Assembly (NCBI GenBank): GCA_025765615.1
Contig: JAIVFJ010000046.1
Coordinates: 248,001-312,000 of the forward strand
From: Zopfochytrium polystomum
Taxonomy: Eukaryota > Chytridiomycota > Chytridiomycetes > Chytridiales > Chytridiaceae
Reading direction: 5' to 3'
Length of the DNA stretch: 64,000 bases
In this document: piece after piece, positions 9,268-25,536 of the stretch
Layout: each line of letters opens with the position of its first letter
How positions within the stretch are numbered: position 1 is the first letter of the stretch
Made by a program: the position numbers and the translations under genes
Notes under the pieces: generated by a model
Databases searched by the model: none
The model's input: the letters and a program-made list of their open reading frames with translations, nothing else
Told to the model about the DNA's origin: nothing

Positions 9268-11908
9268 GGTAAAAGTTTTCCTTGGAGGCACGGGAGGGAA
9301 GTTCGCCCGTCTCCGTCGAGGTCAAAGATGGAAGGAGGGTTCGATTGGCAACAAAGGAGGACTGGTCCCGTTTTCAGAACTGTGCTTGTGATGGAAGGCG
9401 GTGTCGCCAGCTGGGAATGGAAGGCCGTCGTCGCCAACACGGGAGAGCGTGGCGAAATGCACCTGAGAAGGCACTATGCCAAGCAGAGCGCACGGCGATC
9501 AGCGGGCGCACTGCGGCAGAGAGGTCAAGTGGGGGGGCAACCGGCTTCGACGCGGTCGTGGGGCTGAAGGTGGGGGGTGTTGTTGTGTTGCTGGGAAGCA
9601 AGGGGAGGAGGAATGGAACTTGTGAATATTATGACAAACGCATTTTTCTGTCTTGCTCTCGCAAGAAAAAAAATTCTTGAACAAGAAAGAAAAGAAAAAA
9701 AACAAAAAAAACAACAAAAAACCTTCGTTCTTTGCGTCACCTTTGCGTCACTCCCTCTTCATTACTACAGTGCCGGACATCAAAACCAAGCAAATTTGCA
9801 ATTACATAATGATTCTGCAACTGAGTCTAGCCTCTCAAAATTCATCCATCCGTAGGGGTATTGCATTCAAGAAAGCAAACATCCTGACGGAGGGATTTGC
9901 CGGAACGTTGGTTTCCACCAGAGTAGTTACACAATAAAGCTGACTAGTTGTCAGACATGTCACACTAATTGAGGTTCAAAACATTGGCGCTCCCCAATTA
10001 CAGAAAAAAACAATATGGGTGTTGATTTATAGCAAAGGCTTTGGAGAGTACATTCGTTTCTCCAGTGACAGCGTACTGATACAGTGGCTCACAAAATTGT
10101 GCCAATGTTTTTTTCGTTTGACTGTCCAACCCCCTCCCAAGTGAACAAGCAAAGGTTTCTTCCTGAAATTCAGTGTGCTTGCTGGGTAATAGTGTGAAAA
10201 TGTGTTACTGAAGTGGGGAAGTGGCATGCCCTCAGCAGAGGAAGATTGAGGCATTCAAATGATCTTGATCCATTGGCACAATTTTGAGGGTTTCCATCAC
10301 AAAAATGTTCATCCAGATCATGATCTCTAAATTTCCACCAACTTTTTCCACAGTTTGAGCCGGTGTATAAAGGAGAGTTTGTTGGCGCAAACCTCTGCCC
10401 TGTTGGAATCATCCAGCTCCAAAAAAAATTTATGAAACCCATTCCACTTGAAAAAAAAAAAAGATCTTAAATCTCCTGACCAAGGCCATAAGGTCGCGAA
10501 ATTGCCGCCAATATGAAGGTGGGAATGCGTACTACCTACCGCATTTGCGCAGTGGAGCGTCCAGACATTGAAAAGCCACCGCCAATGCAGACTGGGGTGC
10601 TGGCTTGTGCTGTTGACAAATACTCCCAGTGTTAACTGGAACAGAAACTCAGTTAAACAGTTTCCCTCCTCCTTTGCTCAAGCAGATAATGTAGGAGAGG
10701 TTTTTACCGTGTGCCAGTCACGCTTGCCTAGCAACTATTACAGTGTGCATATCATCATTATGTATCAATAATTAATAACAGAGTTTTTTTTTCTCTTTCT
10801 CTCCGAAGTTGGGGAGAAGGACCACCCACAAACACACATCTCCACTTCATTTACTCCTTCCACTAACTCACTCAGAGTAGACTTTTTACAATAGGTTTGG
10901 GTTTGTCTTGTACCTCTTGCTGCTGACCAGTCAGTTGCACCTCTATTCCGCCATAATTGTTTCCAATTGTGCCCCCAGCCTTCCAGAATCTCTTTGGTTT
11001 GGAAACGTGGGAGAGGCTCCCCAGCCTCAACTTTGTTGAGGACCTTCGCCACCTTGTTCGCTTTTTGACTGCTTTTCAAAATTCTACGCTTCTCCCACTC
11101 CTTTGGCGAGGTAATCACAAGCAGTGATAACTGTTTTGGCGCTGACGCACTTGCCAAAGTTATTTCTGATTTCGAATTTTCGACTTGAACCTCCCCAGCT
11201 ATTAGTGGTGCGTAAAGATTTCATTACGACCAAGTTTTGTAGTGATTGCGCTATTTTCCATTGAGTCTGATTAGGCGGAACGAACCTCTCTGCCGGTTTT
11301 TATGAATTCGCCCATTCACGCATAGTCGACATCCCTTCCCGACCACCTTTCCTAAACGTCTTAGTACGTGTGTGTTTGAGGTCCATAGCTCTCTTCCTCC
11401 TTTTGATCCAAGCCGGCGTGTATGGCCCGGGTTAGTTAGCTCACGGCCACATCAAGGAGTTCATTAACTTTGGGCCAGGAGCAAATGTGATATCCAGCGA
11501 AGGTTCTTCGAAAGCCAACCATTAACGCACACGAGGAGCATAATGCTACTCGTTAACGCTAAAAGTTGGAAGCCGTCCACTTGACCCATCGGTGCATGCG
11601 CTCCTTTTAGTTCCAAGGGACAAAATTTGCTGCAAAGAGTCTGCGTCCCCTTTTACCTTGGCCCTCTTTGGCCCTTCGGCGGTCGGCCCACTGCGCGCGC
11701 ATAGGTTGGGTTCAGCCCTGGGGCACAACGCCAGGGTTGAACCAATTTCTTCAGAGGATTCGGGTGGGTCTTTCCTCCTTGTGCGCTCACGCAGCATGAC
11801 TGTACCATCCCATCCCGATCCATTCCATCCCTTGGCTGCACCTTGATCAAAAAGAACGGCCCATTAGCGCTGACTAACTTTCTGTCATCGCAAACCAGTG
11901 ATCACAAT
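9268..11908. other. 2.6-kb intergenic region with LTR relics
   Basis: Between the divergent membrane-protein gene and ubiquitin-L40. It contains A-rich stretches (9665-9720), the truncated LTR copies listed separately (10573-10937) and, on the minus strand at about 10940-11157, a short open frame rich in Lys and Arg that may be a transposase remnant. The last 300 bases before 11909 would hold the ubiquitin-L40 promoter. No complete gene is seen. Confidence 0.5.
10573..10890 (+). mobile_element. 5'-truncated copia-type LTR (family A)
   Basis: Matches the ~410-base LTR seen complete at 57059-57465 and 57555-57963. Shared blocks are CTCAAGCAGATAATGTAGGA, GCCTAGCAACTATTACAG, GTATCAATAATTAATAACAG, GGGGAGAAGGACCACCCACA and the 3' end CTCAGAGTAGACTTTTTACA. 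The first ~100 bases are missing. Its 3' end abuts a ~47-base piece of the LTR 5' end in the opposite orientation (10891-10937, containing CTGACCAGTCAGTT). Confidence 0.8.
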
Positions 11909-12458
<550 letters not shown>

Positions 12459-12560
12459 ACTGTGGGGAGGAGAGGAAAGTATGGTTGTTCTGGCGAGAGC
12501 GCAGATGAATAAACGTTCCATGGTTATAACCATAATATTTCCTGACAACTTGTTGCTAGC

Positions 12561-13044
12561 ATGGCTCTGAAAAGAGAAACATTGAAGTGGCTTCAATCTC
12601 TCAACCTGCGAGTCAAAAACCCGAAATGGTTGGCCTTAAAGCGCATATTTTCGAGGCTTAGCAACGTCTTCAGGGACTTCTCCAACGGCTACTTAATTGC
12701 AGTGATATTCGCGCATTACTTCCCACAGCAGCTGGAGCTCCAGCGATTCTATCGAGGGTCAGGTTCCGAGCAGAAACGGAATAATTGGGATGTTCTCGAC
12801 ACTTGTGAGTTCAGATACCTCAATTATATACCTCGGAAGCCAACATTTGAGGCTCTTATTGCTTCCGCAGTTTTTAAGAAGAATGGCATCCATGTCCCGA
12901 AAGACACAGTAGATGGTGTAAGCAGGTTCCCATCGTACAACCAGCAATCTCACGAGTTTCTTCCAGGTTATAAATTGCCGGGACCAGGCCGCTGTCCAGC
13001 TCATCGAGGAGCTCCGGCAGTATCTGGTGGGCATCGCTTCGTAG
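12561..13044 (+). CDS. SPATA4/SPEF1-type calponin-homology protein
   Basis: Small CH-domain protein of the family found in sperm and ciliary axonemes. Three exons: 12561-12804, 12871-12917 and 12967-13044, giving 122 residues. Conserved: LKRETLKWLQSLNL, then FRDFSNGYLIAVIFAHYFP, LELQRFYRGS, NNWDVLD joined to FFKKNGIHVPK, DTVDGVINC and a final helix LIEELRQYL. Between NPK and NVFRDF there are 11 extra residues; a 33-base GTTGGC...GGCTTAG segment there could be removed as a tiny intron without changing the frame, which would restore family spacing. Its presence points to an organism with a flagellated stage. The gene converges on XPD with 65 bases between stops. Confidence 0.88.
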
Positions 13045-13109
13045 GAAGAAATGGTCCATCGAGTGCCACCGCCATTTTTTATTATTAAAACATCTGTTCA
13101 ATAAACGCA

Positions 13110-16343
<3,234 letters not shown>

Positions 16344-16359
16344 TGTTGACAAGTCCGAC

Positions 16360-17541
16360 TTATAATGTCCCAAACCCCTTTTCAGCAATAATTGACTTTC
16401 CCCACTCCCAAAGCGCACATGCCAACTCTTGATTCGTAGCGTCTTCCGAGGGAGTTCCCAAATTAGCGATGGGTACAAAATACTGCCCCTTGTAACCGTT
16501 TTCCAAGATCTTTGGTGACGTTGATAGAAAAAGCTGAGTTAAAGCGCCTTGATGAACGTCCATGAGGAAGAGCTTGGCAGCGTCCGTTAGAGGCCCGATG
16601 AAAGCCGCTGGCCTTATTATTTCCGTTGCAATTTCACCAGGGCTGGGGCCCACTGTCACTGCGTGCGAAGAATACGAGATGCACTTACTGGAGCGTGTTG
16701 ACAAACACGTTATCGACACCGCTCACGTCTATTCGCCGCTGAAGCTCACGCGTCAATTGAATAACGCCAAGTTTAGTCTCGGCGTATCTGTAATACGGGG
16801 AGTACGCTTCGATAAAGGTAGGTAAGTTTAGGGACGCAATCACCCCTGAGAATCGCCTCACAGGTTTTGTCATTAGCCTTGTCCAAATTTATTCCGCCCT
16901 TCCTCACCGTCTTGTGAACAATTGATGAAACGTTCACAATACGAGCGGAGCCGTTGGCGCTGGCAGTTTTTTTGATAGCTGGTAGCAGCAATGATGTCAG
17001 AAACATCGGGCCTAAGAGGTTCGTTGCAAGCTGAACTTCGAGTCCGTCAGCGCTTTCTGTGTAGGTTGATGGAGCCATGACTCCTGCGAGAGCGATTGGC
17101 GTTTGAAAAGTGAAATGATCAGAAGGTCCAAAGACTCACCAGCGTTATTAAGAAGGACATCTATTGGATATCCCTTCTGCAAGTAACATTGGGCAAAAGC
17201 AAGAACCGACGCGAGACTCGAGAGATCGAGCTGCATGGCCTCAACTTTGGCGTTGGGACACTTGGATTTGATCTCAGCAATGGCAGCGTCTGCTTTGGGC
17301 AGTGACCTGCACGCGAGGACCACATGCGCGCCTGCAGGAAGGGGGAGGCGGATTTGAGCCCCACTGACAGAGGTGAGAAGTGGGAAGACGAGGTCCACGG
17401 ACCGTGCTCGGCCAGCTTCCAGGCAGAGAACTTTCCAATTCCTGATGACGCGCCCGTCACGATCATGAACTTGCCAGAGAGGTCGGGAATGTCGCCGAGG
17501 GAGAAGTTCTTTCTGCCGATTAGGGTGATCGCGGCCAGCAT
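16360..17541 (-). CDS. Short-chain dehydrogenase/reductase (retinol dehydrogenase-like)
   Basis: NAD(P)-dependent oxidoreductase of the classical SDR type, similar in layout to retinol dehydrogenase and WWOX-like enzymes; the substrate is unknown. Start taken at ATG 17541 ([20 protein letters not shown]). Motifs in order, across several exons: cofactor loop [26 protein letters not shown], an acidic [11 protein letters not shown], the NNAG segment [23 protein letters not shown], the catalytic serine in ARIVNVSSI and the YxxxK pair in [10 protein letters not shown], then IIRPAAF and the C-terminus [12 protein letters not shown]. Catalytic residues are intact, so the enzyme is probably active. 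A pyrimidine-rich tract and CAG just upstream (17550-17640) hint at a 5' intron. It shares a divergent promoter with the fusion gene at 18107. Confidence 0.88.
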
Positions 17542-18106
17542 TTCGATTTTCGACTGCAACGGGGACAACGGAACCCCAACTCCAAAAGGAAGTTAAAAAA
17601 AAACAATAAAAAAAATTAAAAAAAAAGACAATGAAGAAGGAGCTTCGCTGCCCGCCGCCCCCACCGCCGCCGCCGCCACCACCATGGAGAACGGCGTCGT
17701 GCGGTCTGACGCCACCACCACCCTCGGTCATGGTCGCGCTGATCCGCCCATTAGCGTACTTCGCGCTGGTTTTTATTTTTCTGCCGATCGCAACGGTCGT
17801 TTCCGTACTTGCGCCGCCTCTCTTTCCGCCGTCGCCCTCCCACCCTTTCTTCTGCGGCTCCGAGCAGACCCCGCCGCCACGCGAACCGTTTCCGTCGCCG
17901 TGGACTGTGCCATCTCGCCTGCGCGCCCTGGCTCTCCTTTTTTTCCAGCACTTGCGCGTGTTCTTGGGTCGCATATCTGGGAGACGTTCCTCCTGACGCC
18001 CCCCCTCACTACTCTCTCTCTCTCCAATAACTGAATTTTTTTTGGCCTGTTGTTCCTTTGGGGGGGTTTATATTGTCTTCTCCATTTTTTTTCGGTTGAA
18101 GTGAGA
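17542..18106. promoter_or_regulatory. Divergent promoter region, SDR versus fusion gene
   Basis: 565 bases between two opposed start codons. It contains a poly-A/T run (17595-17630), a CCG-rich run encoding poly-proline in one frame (17650-17685) and a CT repeat (18009-18024). An open frame at 17631-17996 with a poly-Pro run and a hydrophobic segment is not supported by any family; it is more likely leader sequence. Confidence 0.5.
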
Positions 18107-21100
18107 ATGTCTGGAACGAAAAAGGACCAGCCACTGGTCGGCGGCTTTGTCATTCCCTGCGACCTGGGCAACACCGCCGCCGCCAGCGGCAGCAGCAGCA
18201 GCAGTGGTGGTGCTGGTGAAGGGGGCGGCGCTAAAGACAGTGAGGATGCCGCCGCCGCCGCCGCCGCCGACGCCGGTGGGAGAGAGGACGGCGGTAACCC
18301 CCACGTATTTCCTCAGCTTCAGTTTCGGCCCCACGCCACTGCCGACTTTGCCAACCACCCCGAAAATGATGGGGAATCGGGTGACCTGGCAGCCGCGCTG
18401 GATCGGGAAGCCCGTGGCGAGGCGGCTCGCGCATTGCTCTCCGTCGGTCTGCCGCACGCACCGCTCGTACGCGACGTGTATCCTGAGACGGACGCTGCCT
18501 CTAATTTAGCGAAGTTTGCGGCGTTGGCGCGGAAGCTGGACGCTTTGGGACTTCGATCCTCCGAGCCATTCATGGCGGCAGTGGTCGGACATTTGCCGTA
18601 CCTTGTCCTCCAAAGATTGGTGACTTTCATCTTTTTCCCGGATGAATGGAATTCGCAGACCTGTGAGTCTGCTGGGCACATTGAGGCACTCTTGTTTCTA
18701 TTGGCAACGGCCGACCGTGTTCCTCCCTGCCCAAAGTACCCAACAATCCGGCTGTTTTTGATGAACTCCGACGCACTGCACCAAAGCCTATTGCGCTCGA
18801 CAAGGGCCGCTGTTAGAGACTTTTCCTCACCTCACGCGAACACAGAAGCCCTACTGCCGGCGTTCCCAGTATTCGGGTCTGACGGAAAAGCGCAGGTGCG
18901 TGCCTCTGCCAGCCTCTTTCGCGGGTGTTCTAACTTGTCTACCAGAGCACTTTCCGAAGAAGACCGTTGGACCCACTGGAGGCACGCCATCCGTACTTAC
19001 CCCGTAGAGACTACACTGGACCGCCAGAACGTTACACCAGAAAAAAGGACCAACCGGAACGAACAATCGACTCGTTTGGAAAGCGAACTGATGTGCCATT
19101 CGGAGAATGCTCGGTCGTCCCCACTCTCAAAATGTTTCAGCGGGCATTTCGGATTTTCACTTCTGGCCTTCTCGAAAAAGTAGGTCTGGCTCGGGATAAG
19201 GCCGTTGTTGCCGGTGGTGCTGTTGCTGCTTGCCTCCATCCCTGGCCATCAGACATTCTCGCGCTCTGGGAAGAAGAAGTTGCAAGTACGGCCCTGATTC
19301 GTTCCGGTCTCGGAAAACTCCTTCCCCCTGAGATCGCCCTGGCGATTGATCGGTCCGCGGAATGGACCGCAGCGAAAAAATTGGAGCTCGACCGCAAATT
19401 GTTTGAACACTTATGCGGTAAAACTTCAGCCTACAGCTCTAGCGATATCGACATATTTTTCGTATGCCCCACCGGTTCCGTTGATGTGAATTCGGCGTGC
19501 CAGACGCTGCCTATGGTACATAAGTCAATTTTACGAAACCGAGAGGCTGTGGACTTGCGAAGAATTCTGAACAAGAACGATCACAAAGGGCATTGGGTGT
19601 TCACCGAACTTAACGACTGGGGAGACTGGTTTAGAGTAAAGGTGTACGGTTCGAAGACTCCTGAGGGCCTCCGTGGAAAATCATCGAGGGAGTACGAACG
19701 CGAACGGGAGAAAACAGACGACGACGGCTGGTCTCCAGTTATGGAAGAGTCGATGCGGAGTCGTTTTAAACTGCTTTGGACGGTACGCACCACGAATTCT
19801 ATAACCGTCACCGGGCTCCATCCAGTGAGACACACCCAGTTGATGTTGCCAGTGGTACGCGCGGCAGAACAGGTCGGTTGGTCTTGCTTACTGTCGGTGG
19901 TTTAAAAAGTACCAAAGGTTATCTATCCTTTCGACTTGGATTGCGTTGCCGTGTTCTACGACGGCTCCCGTGTTTATGCCTCTCCGTAAGTGCTCCGGTT
20001 GTGCGTTGCACAGTTACTTATCTCCCTGAGTAGGAGATCTCTTCGAGCTTTCAACACCCGTGCTAATTTTGCAGACCTTCGGTCGATACAAGATCGTGCC
20101 CGCGCTTTGCGAATGGTAAAATATGGAAATCGAGGATTTGCGACGGTGGCTTTCGAAATATGCAGACACCATCCCCGTTGTGACGTAATCGTTGCCGCGA
20201 ACGTCCGTGATATGCTTGCCCGCGCGTTTCCAAAGTCAGTCACAGCTGGTGGTCGCAAACCCGTTGACCCTGACAACGATGAAGCATATCCCGTCCGCTT
20301 CGATCCTGATGACGGAAACGCTGACCTTGAGCCTCCTCTGAAGAGCATTGGGATGGACTACGTATGCTAAACTTCACATTTTCTTTGATTAAAACATTTT
20401 TCGATTTAGACACCAGCACCTCTCCTCTTTGGCCCGTACATTGGTGCCTCTGAGCTTCATGAACAAATCACTACCTTCGCGAGAGGCTGGTATCCGATAA
20501 ATGGGGATGAAAACCGCTACTTCACGCCGCTTGTGAAGAAAATGCCCCACAGTTTGACGAAGGATGCGGCGGTATTCTCATCGACATTATTGGAGTCAGA
20601 TGGAAGTTTCATTCCAATGCAATTTAAATTCGTTAAGGACGATTGGCTGGCTAGACGTATCAGGTTCGCTACAGCCCTGCATTTGTGCTACATTTGCAAA
20701 AAAGACACCGGGAATTCAATGGAAATCGAAGCAAACGATGATCAAAGTCCCGAGGACCAGGAAGGGCCGTCCCCCATGAACTTTGACGAGAATTCCGATG
20801 AGGATGCGTCGCAAGAAAAGACATCCCCGAAGTCCACGGCACGCCGAATTGCCTTGTGTAAGAGCTGTGCAGAATTGAACGCTCGAAAACGGGCTCAGTC
20901 CATCGACCTGAGCGGAAAGGTGGCGATTGTGACGGGTGGACGAATTAAAATTGGCCGCCAAGTCGTTCTGAAGCTTTTGCGCATGGGAGCCGAAGTACAC
21001 ACAACGACGCGGTTTCCGTTGCTGCTATTGGCTAATCTTAAGGCCGAACCTGATTCTGAGAAATGGTGGTCCCGATTGAAAGTATATGGTCTTGACCTGA

Positions 21101-22122
21101 GTGAGATTCCAGCCATCTTAGCCTTGTGCTCATATTGGAGTCGAAACCTACCAAAGCTGGATATGTTGATCCAAAATGCCGCTCAGACGATTCGAAGGCC
21201 GAGCGAGTACTACGAACCAATGGTGCGTGCCGAAGCAGAGCTCACAAGGACCATGGACTCCAAAACTATGGCTGCGTTGGCTTTCCCCGACGGCCAGGAT
21301 GGAGTCGGCGTTCCAACGATTGTAGGCGGTGATCGGCCGCTTGTCCCACTGACGCAAATTGAGCCCAAGTGGATTTCAGACGTTGCTCGGAGACTGTCGA
21401 TCGAACCAAACAGTTCATTGTCGAGTTCGGCTCTTCGCTCACTCATTACGTTTGACGATGCCGAGTCGTTTGACGCGAGCGTGCCCCGTTCGACGAGCCT
21501 GGGAGCAGCACCAACTGTGTTTGATCCTTTGGGACCGGAGCCGACGGACACACGCACAGTAACAACGTGGACTCAGTCGATTTCCACGGTGCCGACGTCG
21601 GAGATGGCGATTGTGACACTTGTCAACTGTCTGTCGCCGGCAATACTCTTGCAAAAGCTTCAGGGCCTGCTATCTTCGCGGCGAAAGCCGTCGGGTGACT
21701 CGTCGCCGTCGTTTGTGGTGAACGTGTCCTCGCGGGAGGGTAGCTTCGCGCCTTCGGGGCAAGACGGCATGTCTGGAGGTGATTTCGGCGGCGGAGACAC
21801 TGGCGGCGTGCACCCGCACACGAACATGGCCAAGGCGGGACTGAATCGGCTCACGCAGAGCGTTGCAGGGGACTTGGCGACGGAGGGCATACATGTGGTA
21901 GCGGTGGATCCCGGGTGGGTGTCTGTGATGGGTCCCGAGACGGGCGTGCGCGACGAGACGACGAGGGGCAGCGGGCGCGGTATTGTTAAGGACTCCATCG
22001 TGCCGCCGCTCACAGACGAGGATGGTGCGGCGCGAGTGCTGGACCCTGTGATTCAAGGTTTGAGGGACGGGGTATTCTTTAGAGGAGTTTTGCTGCGGAA
22101 CTTTGTTGTTTCGACGTGGTGA
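18107..22122 (+). CDS. Nucleotidyltransferase-like / diverged SDR fusion protein
   Basis: Five exons (18107-18895, 18946-19872, 19918-19985, 20034-20361, 20410-22122) joined in consistent phase encode 1274 residues. The N-terminus is Ala/Gly/Ser-rich. Residues ~320-600 hold AVVAGGAVAACL and later SSSDIDIFFV, the Gly-Gly plus Asp-x-Asp pattern of pol-beta-type nucleotidyltransferases, then HPVRHTQLMLPVVRA and YPFDLDCVAVFYDGSRVYAS with a possible third carboxylate. AFNTRANF and RMVKYGNRGFATV follow. Two cysteine pairs (CYIC, CKSC) precede a C-terminal SDR domain: DLSGKVAIVTGGRIKIGRQV, TTRFP, VYGLDLSE, DMLIQNAAQT, FVVNVSSREGSF, HPHTNMAKAGLNRLTQS, VAVDPGWVS. The usual catalytic Tyr four residues before the Lys is replaced (H-T-N-M-A-K), so normal SDR chemistry is doubtful. 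I recall similar fused proteins in protists and fungi, often labelled ankyrin-repeat proteins, but no ankyrin repeat is visible here. Function unknown. Confidence 0.85.
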
Positions 22123-23193
<1,071 letters not shown>

Positions 23194-25115
23194 ATGGAAC
23201 GAACCTCTTCCTTTCCCGCCACTGCCAGCTGCCGGAGCAGCGTGAGCGTCCCCGATCCAAGTTCCAGCCATAGCAGCAGTGGCGATGCCGGCAGCTTCAT
23301 CAGCAGCCCATACACTGCCGTTTGCGAGGAGGGACACCACCCTCACCTGCCTACCCCGCCGTCATCAGCCAAACCGCACGATTCGGAGAAGATGACCATC
23401 CAAATCGAGGAGAGCTCGAACGAAGTGTGTGATCCGAAAACATGGTCATGCTCATTGCCACCGCTGCTAACCAAACATCTGCCCTCGCCCGTTCATGCAG
23501 GTGTCGTGGGATGGCCCGAGCGACCCCGAGAATCCGAAAAACTTCTCTAACGGCCGCAAATGGACCGTCACGTTCATGATTTCCCTGTTTACCTTTCTCG
23601 CGCCGCTTGGATCGTCGATTGTTTCTCCGGCCTTATTTTCTATTGCCCAAGGTGCTCCGGCTCTGGCCAAAATGGGAAATGCCCTAATCGATTTGCTGAC
23701 AATTTGTTTTCTGCAATTTTTATGTTAGAGTTCCAAATTTCTTCCGACATCGAGCTCAAAATGGTCATGTCCATCTTCGTATTGGCTTTCGCGATCGGGC
23801 CGCTACTCCTCGCACCCCTCTCGGAAATATATGGCCGAGTCGTCGTCATTCAGCTCTCCTCTATAGCGTTCTTCATATTCAGTCTAGCGTGCGGTTTTGC
23901 CCAATCGACGGAGCAGCTCTTGATTTTCCGATTTTTGAGCGGCCTCGGTGGGAGCGCCCCCCTTGCGGTACGCGTCGAATCTGTCTCATGATTCATCTGT
24001 GTTCATGTGCTCAGAGGGGTTTTTTCTAACAACCTTTTTCCCAGATTGGCAGCGGCGCGCTTTCAGATATGTTCCCACCCGAAGAACGCGGCCGAGCCGT
24101 CAGCGTGTACGCCTTGGCACCACTGCTTGGCCCTGCGGTCGGCCCGATCATTGGAGCGTTCATCGCGCAATCGGCAGGCTGGCGCTGGACCTTCTTCTTC
24201 ACTGCAATATTTTCACTTGTCGTGCAAGTCGCCGGCACGTTCTTTGTCCAGGAAACGTACCACCCGGTCCTCCTCTCCCGCAAAGCCGCTCGCCTGCGCC
24301 GCGAAACAGGCAACCCGTTATTCCACGGCCCCGGCGAGCGCCTGGACCAGCACGGCCTTGAGCGAGTCTGGCACGAAACGTCCACGGCCGCCATCCGCCC
24401 GTTCAAGCTGCTAGGCACCCAACCGATCATCCAGCTGCTGTCCCTCTACATGGCATTCCTGTACGGGCTTCTGTACCTCGTACTCGCGACGTTTCCGACG
24501 CTCTGGCGCGTGACGTACCACGAGCCGACGGGCTTGGGCGGCCTGAACTACCTGTCACTGGGGCTCGGGCTGTTTGTTTCGACGCAGTTCACGGCGCGCC
24601 TGAGCGATCGGATCTACTGGCTTCTCCGCGCGACCGGCGGACGCCTCGCAGATCTAGTCCGGGGAGGTTTCCGCGTCGCGAACGGCGAGCCCGAGCTTGG
24701 CGCCGGGAAGCCAGAATACCGCATTCCCCTTATTGTCCCCGGTGCGACGCTCATGCCGGTTGGGCTTTTCCTCTACGGATGGTCCGCCCAGGAGGCGATG
24801 CACTGGAGCGTGCCCAATTTAGGGATTTTCATTTTCGCCACGGGTGTCAACATGGGCTTCCAATGCATAAATATGTATGTGGTGGATGCGTATCAACGCT
24901 ACGCCGCCAGTGCGACGGCTAGCGTTGTGTTCATGCGCTCCCTCGCCGGTTTTGGGTTCCCATTGTTTGCAGAGAGCCTGTATAACGCCACAGGTTACGG
25001 GTGGGGCAATACTCTTCTCGGAGTGATGGGGATAATCATTGGCATTCCCGCTCCGTTTTTGTTGTGGAAGTTTGGGGAAGCAATTCGCAAGAGAAGCACT
25101 TACGCTTCTGGATGA
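23194..25115 (+). CDS. MFS exporter, DHA1 (drug/polyamine:H+ antiporter) type
   Basis: Plasma-membrane proton antiporter related to fungal FLR1/TPO-type exporters; substrates are probably toxic organic compounds or polyamines, not predictable in detail. Exons 23194-23424, 23501-23651, 23729-23967 and 24045-25115 give 563 residues. The ~80-residue Ser-rich N-terminal tail is followed by DPENPKNFSNGRKWTVTF, the usual DHA1 entry to helix 1. Also seen: LAPLSEIYGRVVVIQLSS (motif A, D/ExxGR), FRFLSGLGGSAPLA, the ALSDMFPPEERGRAVSVYAL segment, LLGPAVGPIIGAFI (motif C, GPxxGP) and WRWTFFFTAIF. The second half has helices through VFMRSLAGFGFPLFAESLY (a family signature) and ends in a basic tail. A long TC repeat lies in the promoter. 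Confidence 0.93.
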
Positions 25116-25536
25116 ACGGGCACGTTGGATATCCTCTTAAGATGTTTGTTTTTATTTTTTATTTTTTATTTTTTTTTATTTTGTTTAAACGGGCCGCCAA
25201 CACGCACTGTTTGCATCGTTTATGAGAAATGACAATAAACAACCATCAATCCCGAATGGCACCGAATTAAATTTTCCCGCTGGGTTGCCTGCAACGATTG
25301 AAAAATCATTGGACAAAACACGAGTGTCGTATGTGTTGATTCTTGATGAATGGGCGGTTCATAATAATTTGTCAGCGAATGCTTCAGAGAGTGGAACTGG
25401 ACGCCCCCGGCGGGTGGCACCAAAGCAAGAAGAAGAAGAAGAAGGAGAAGACAAAAAAAAAAAAAGAAAAGAAAAAGAAAAAGAAAAAGAAAAATAAAAA
25501 TAAAAAGAAAAAAAAAGGAAGAAAAAAGAAAAAGAA
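25116..25536. other. Intergenic with purine-rich leader
   Basis: An AT-rich 3' region of the exporter (25140-25190) is followed by a ~110-base almost pure A/G tract (25428-25536) that runs directly into the next ATG. It looks like an A-rich 5' leader. No gene is seen. Confidence 0.55.

Noticed and set aside
9282..9680. 132-residue plus-strand frame opposite the membrane-protein start
   Set aside because: Basic, low-complexity translation of a promoter region with no conserved features.
17012..17974. 320-residue minus-strand frame over the SDR region
   Set aside because: It mixes intron and leader sequence with only a part of one SDR exon; SDR motifs show the real reading changes frame at introns.
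17631..17996. 121-residue plus-strand frame with poly-Pro and a hydrophobic segment
   Set aside because: It starts in a CCG repeat within a divergent promoter, overlaps two other open frames and has no family features.
18107..22122. Ankyrin repeats in the fusion protein
   Set aside because: Proteins with a similar middle region are often labelled ankyrin-repeat proteins, but no TPLH or similar ankyrin helix pairs are visible here.
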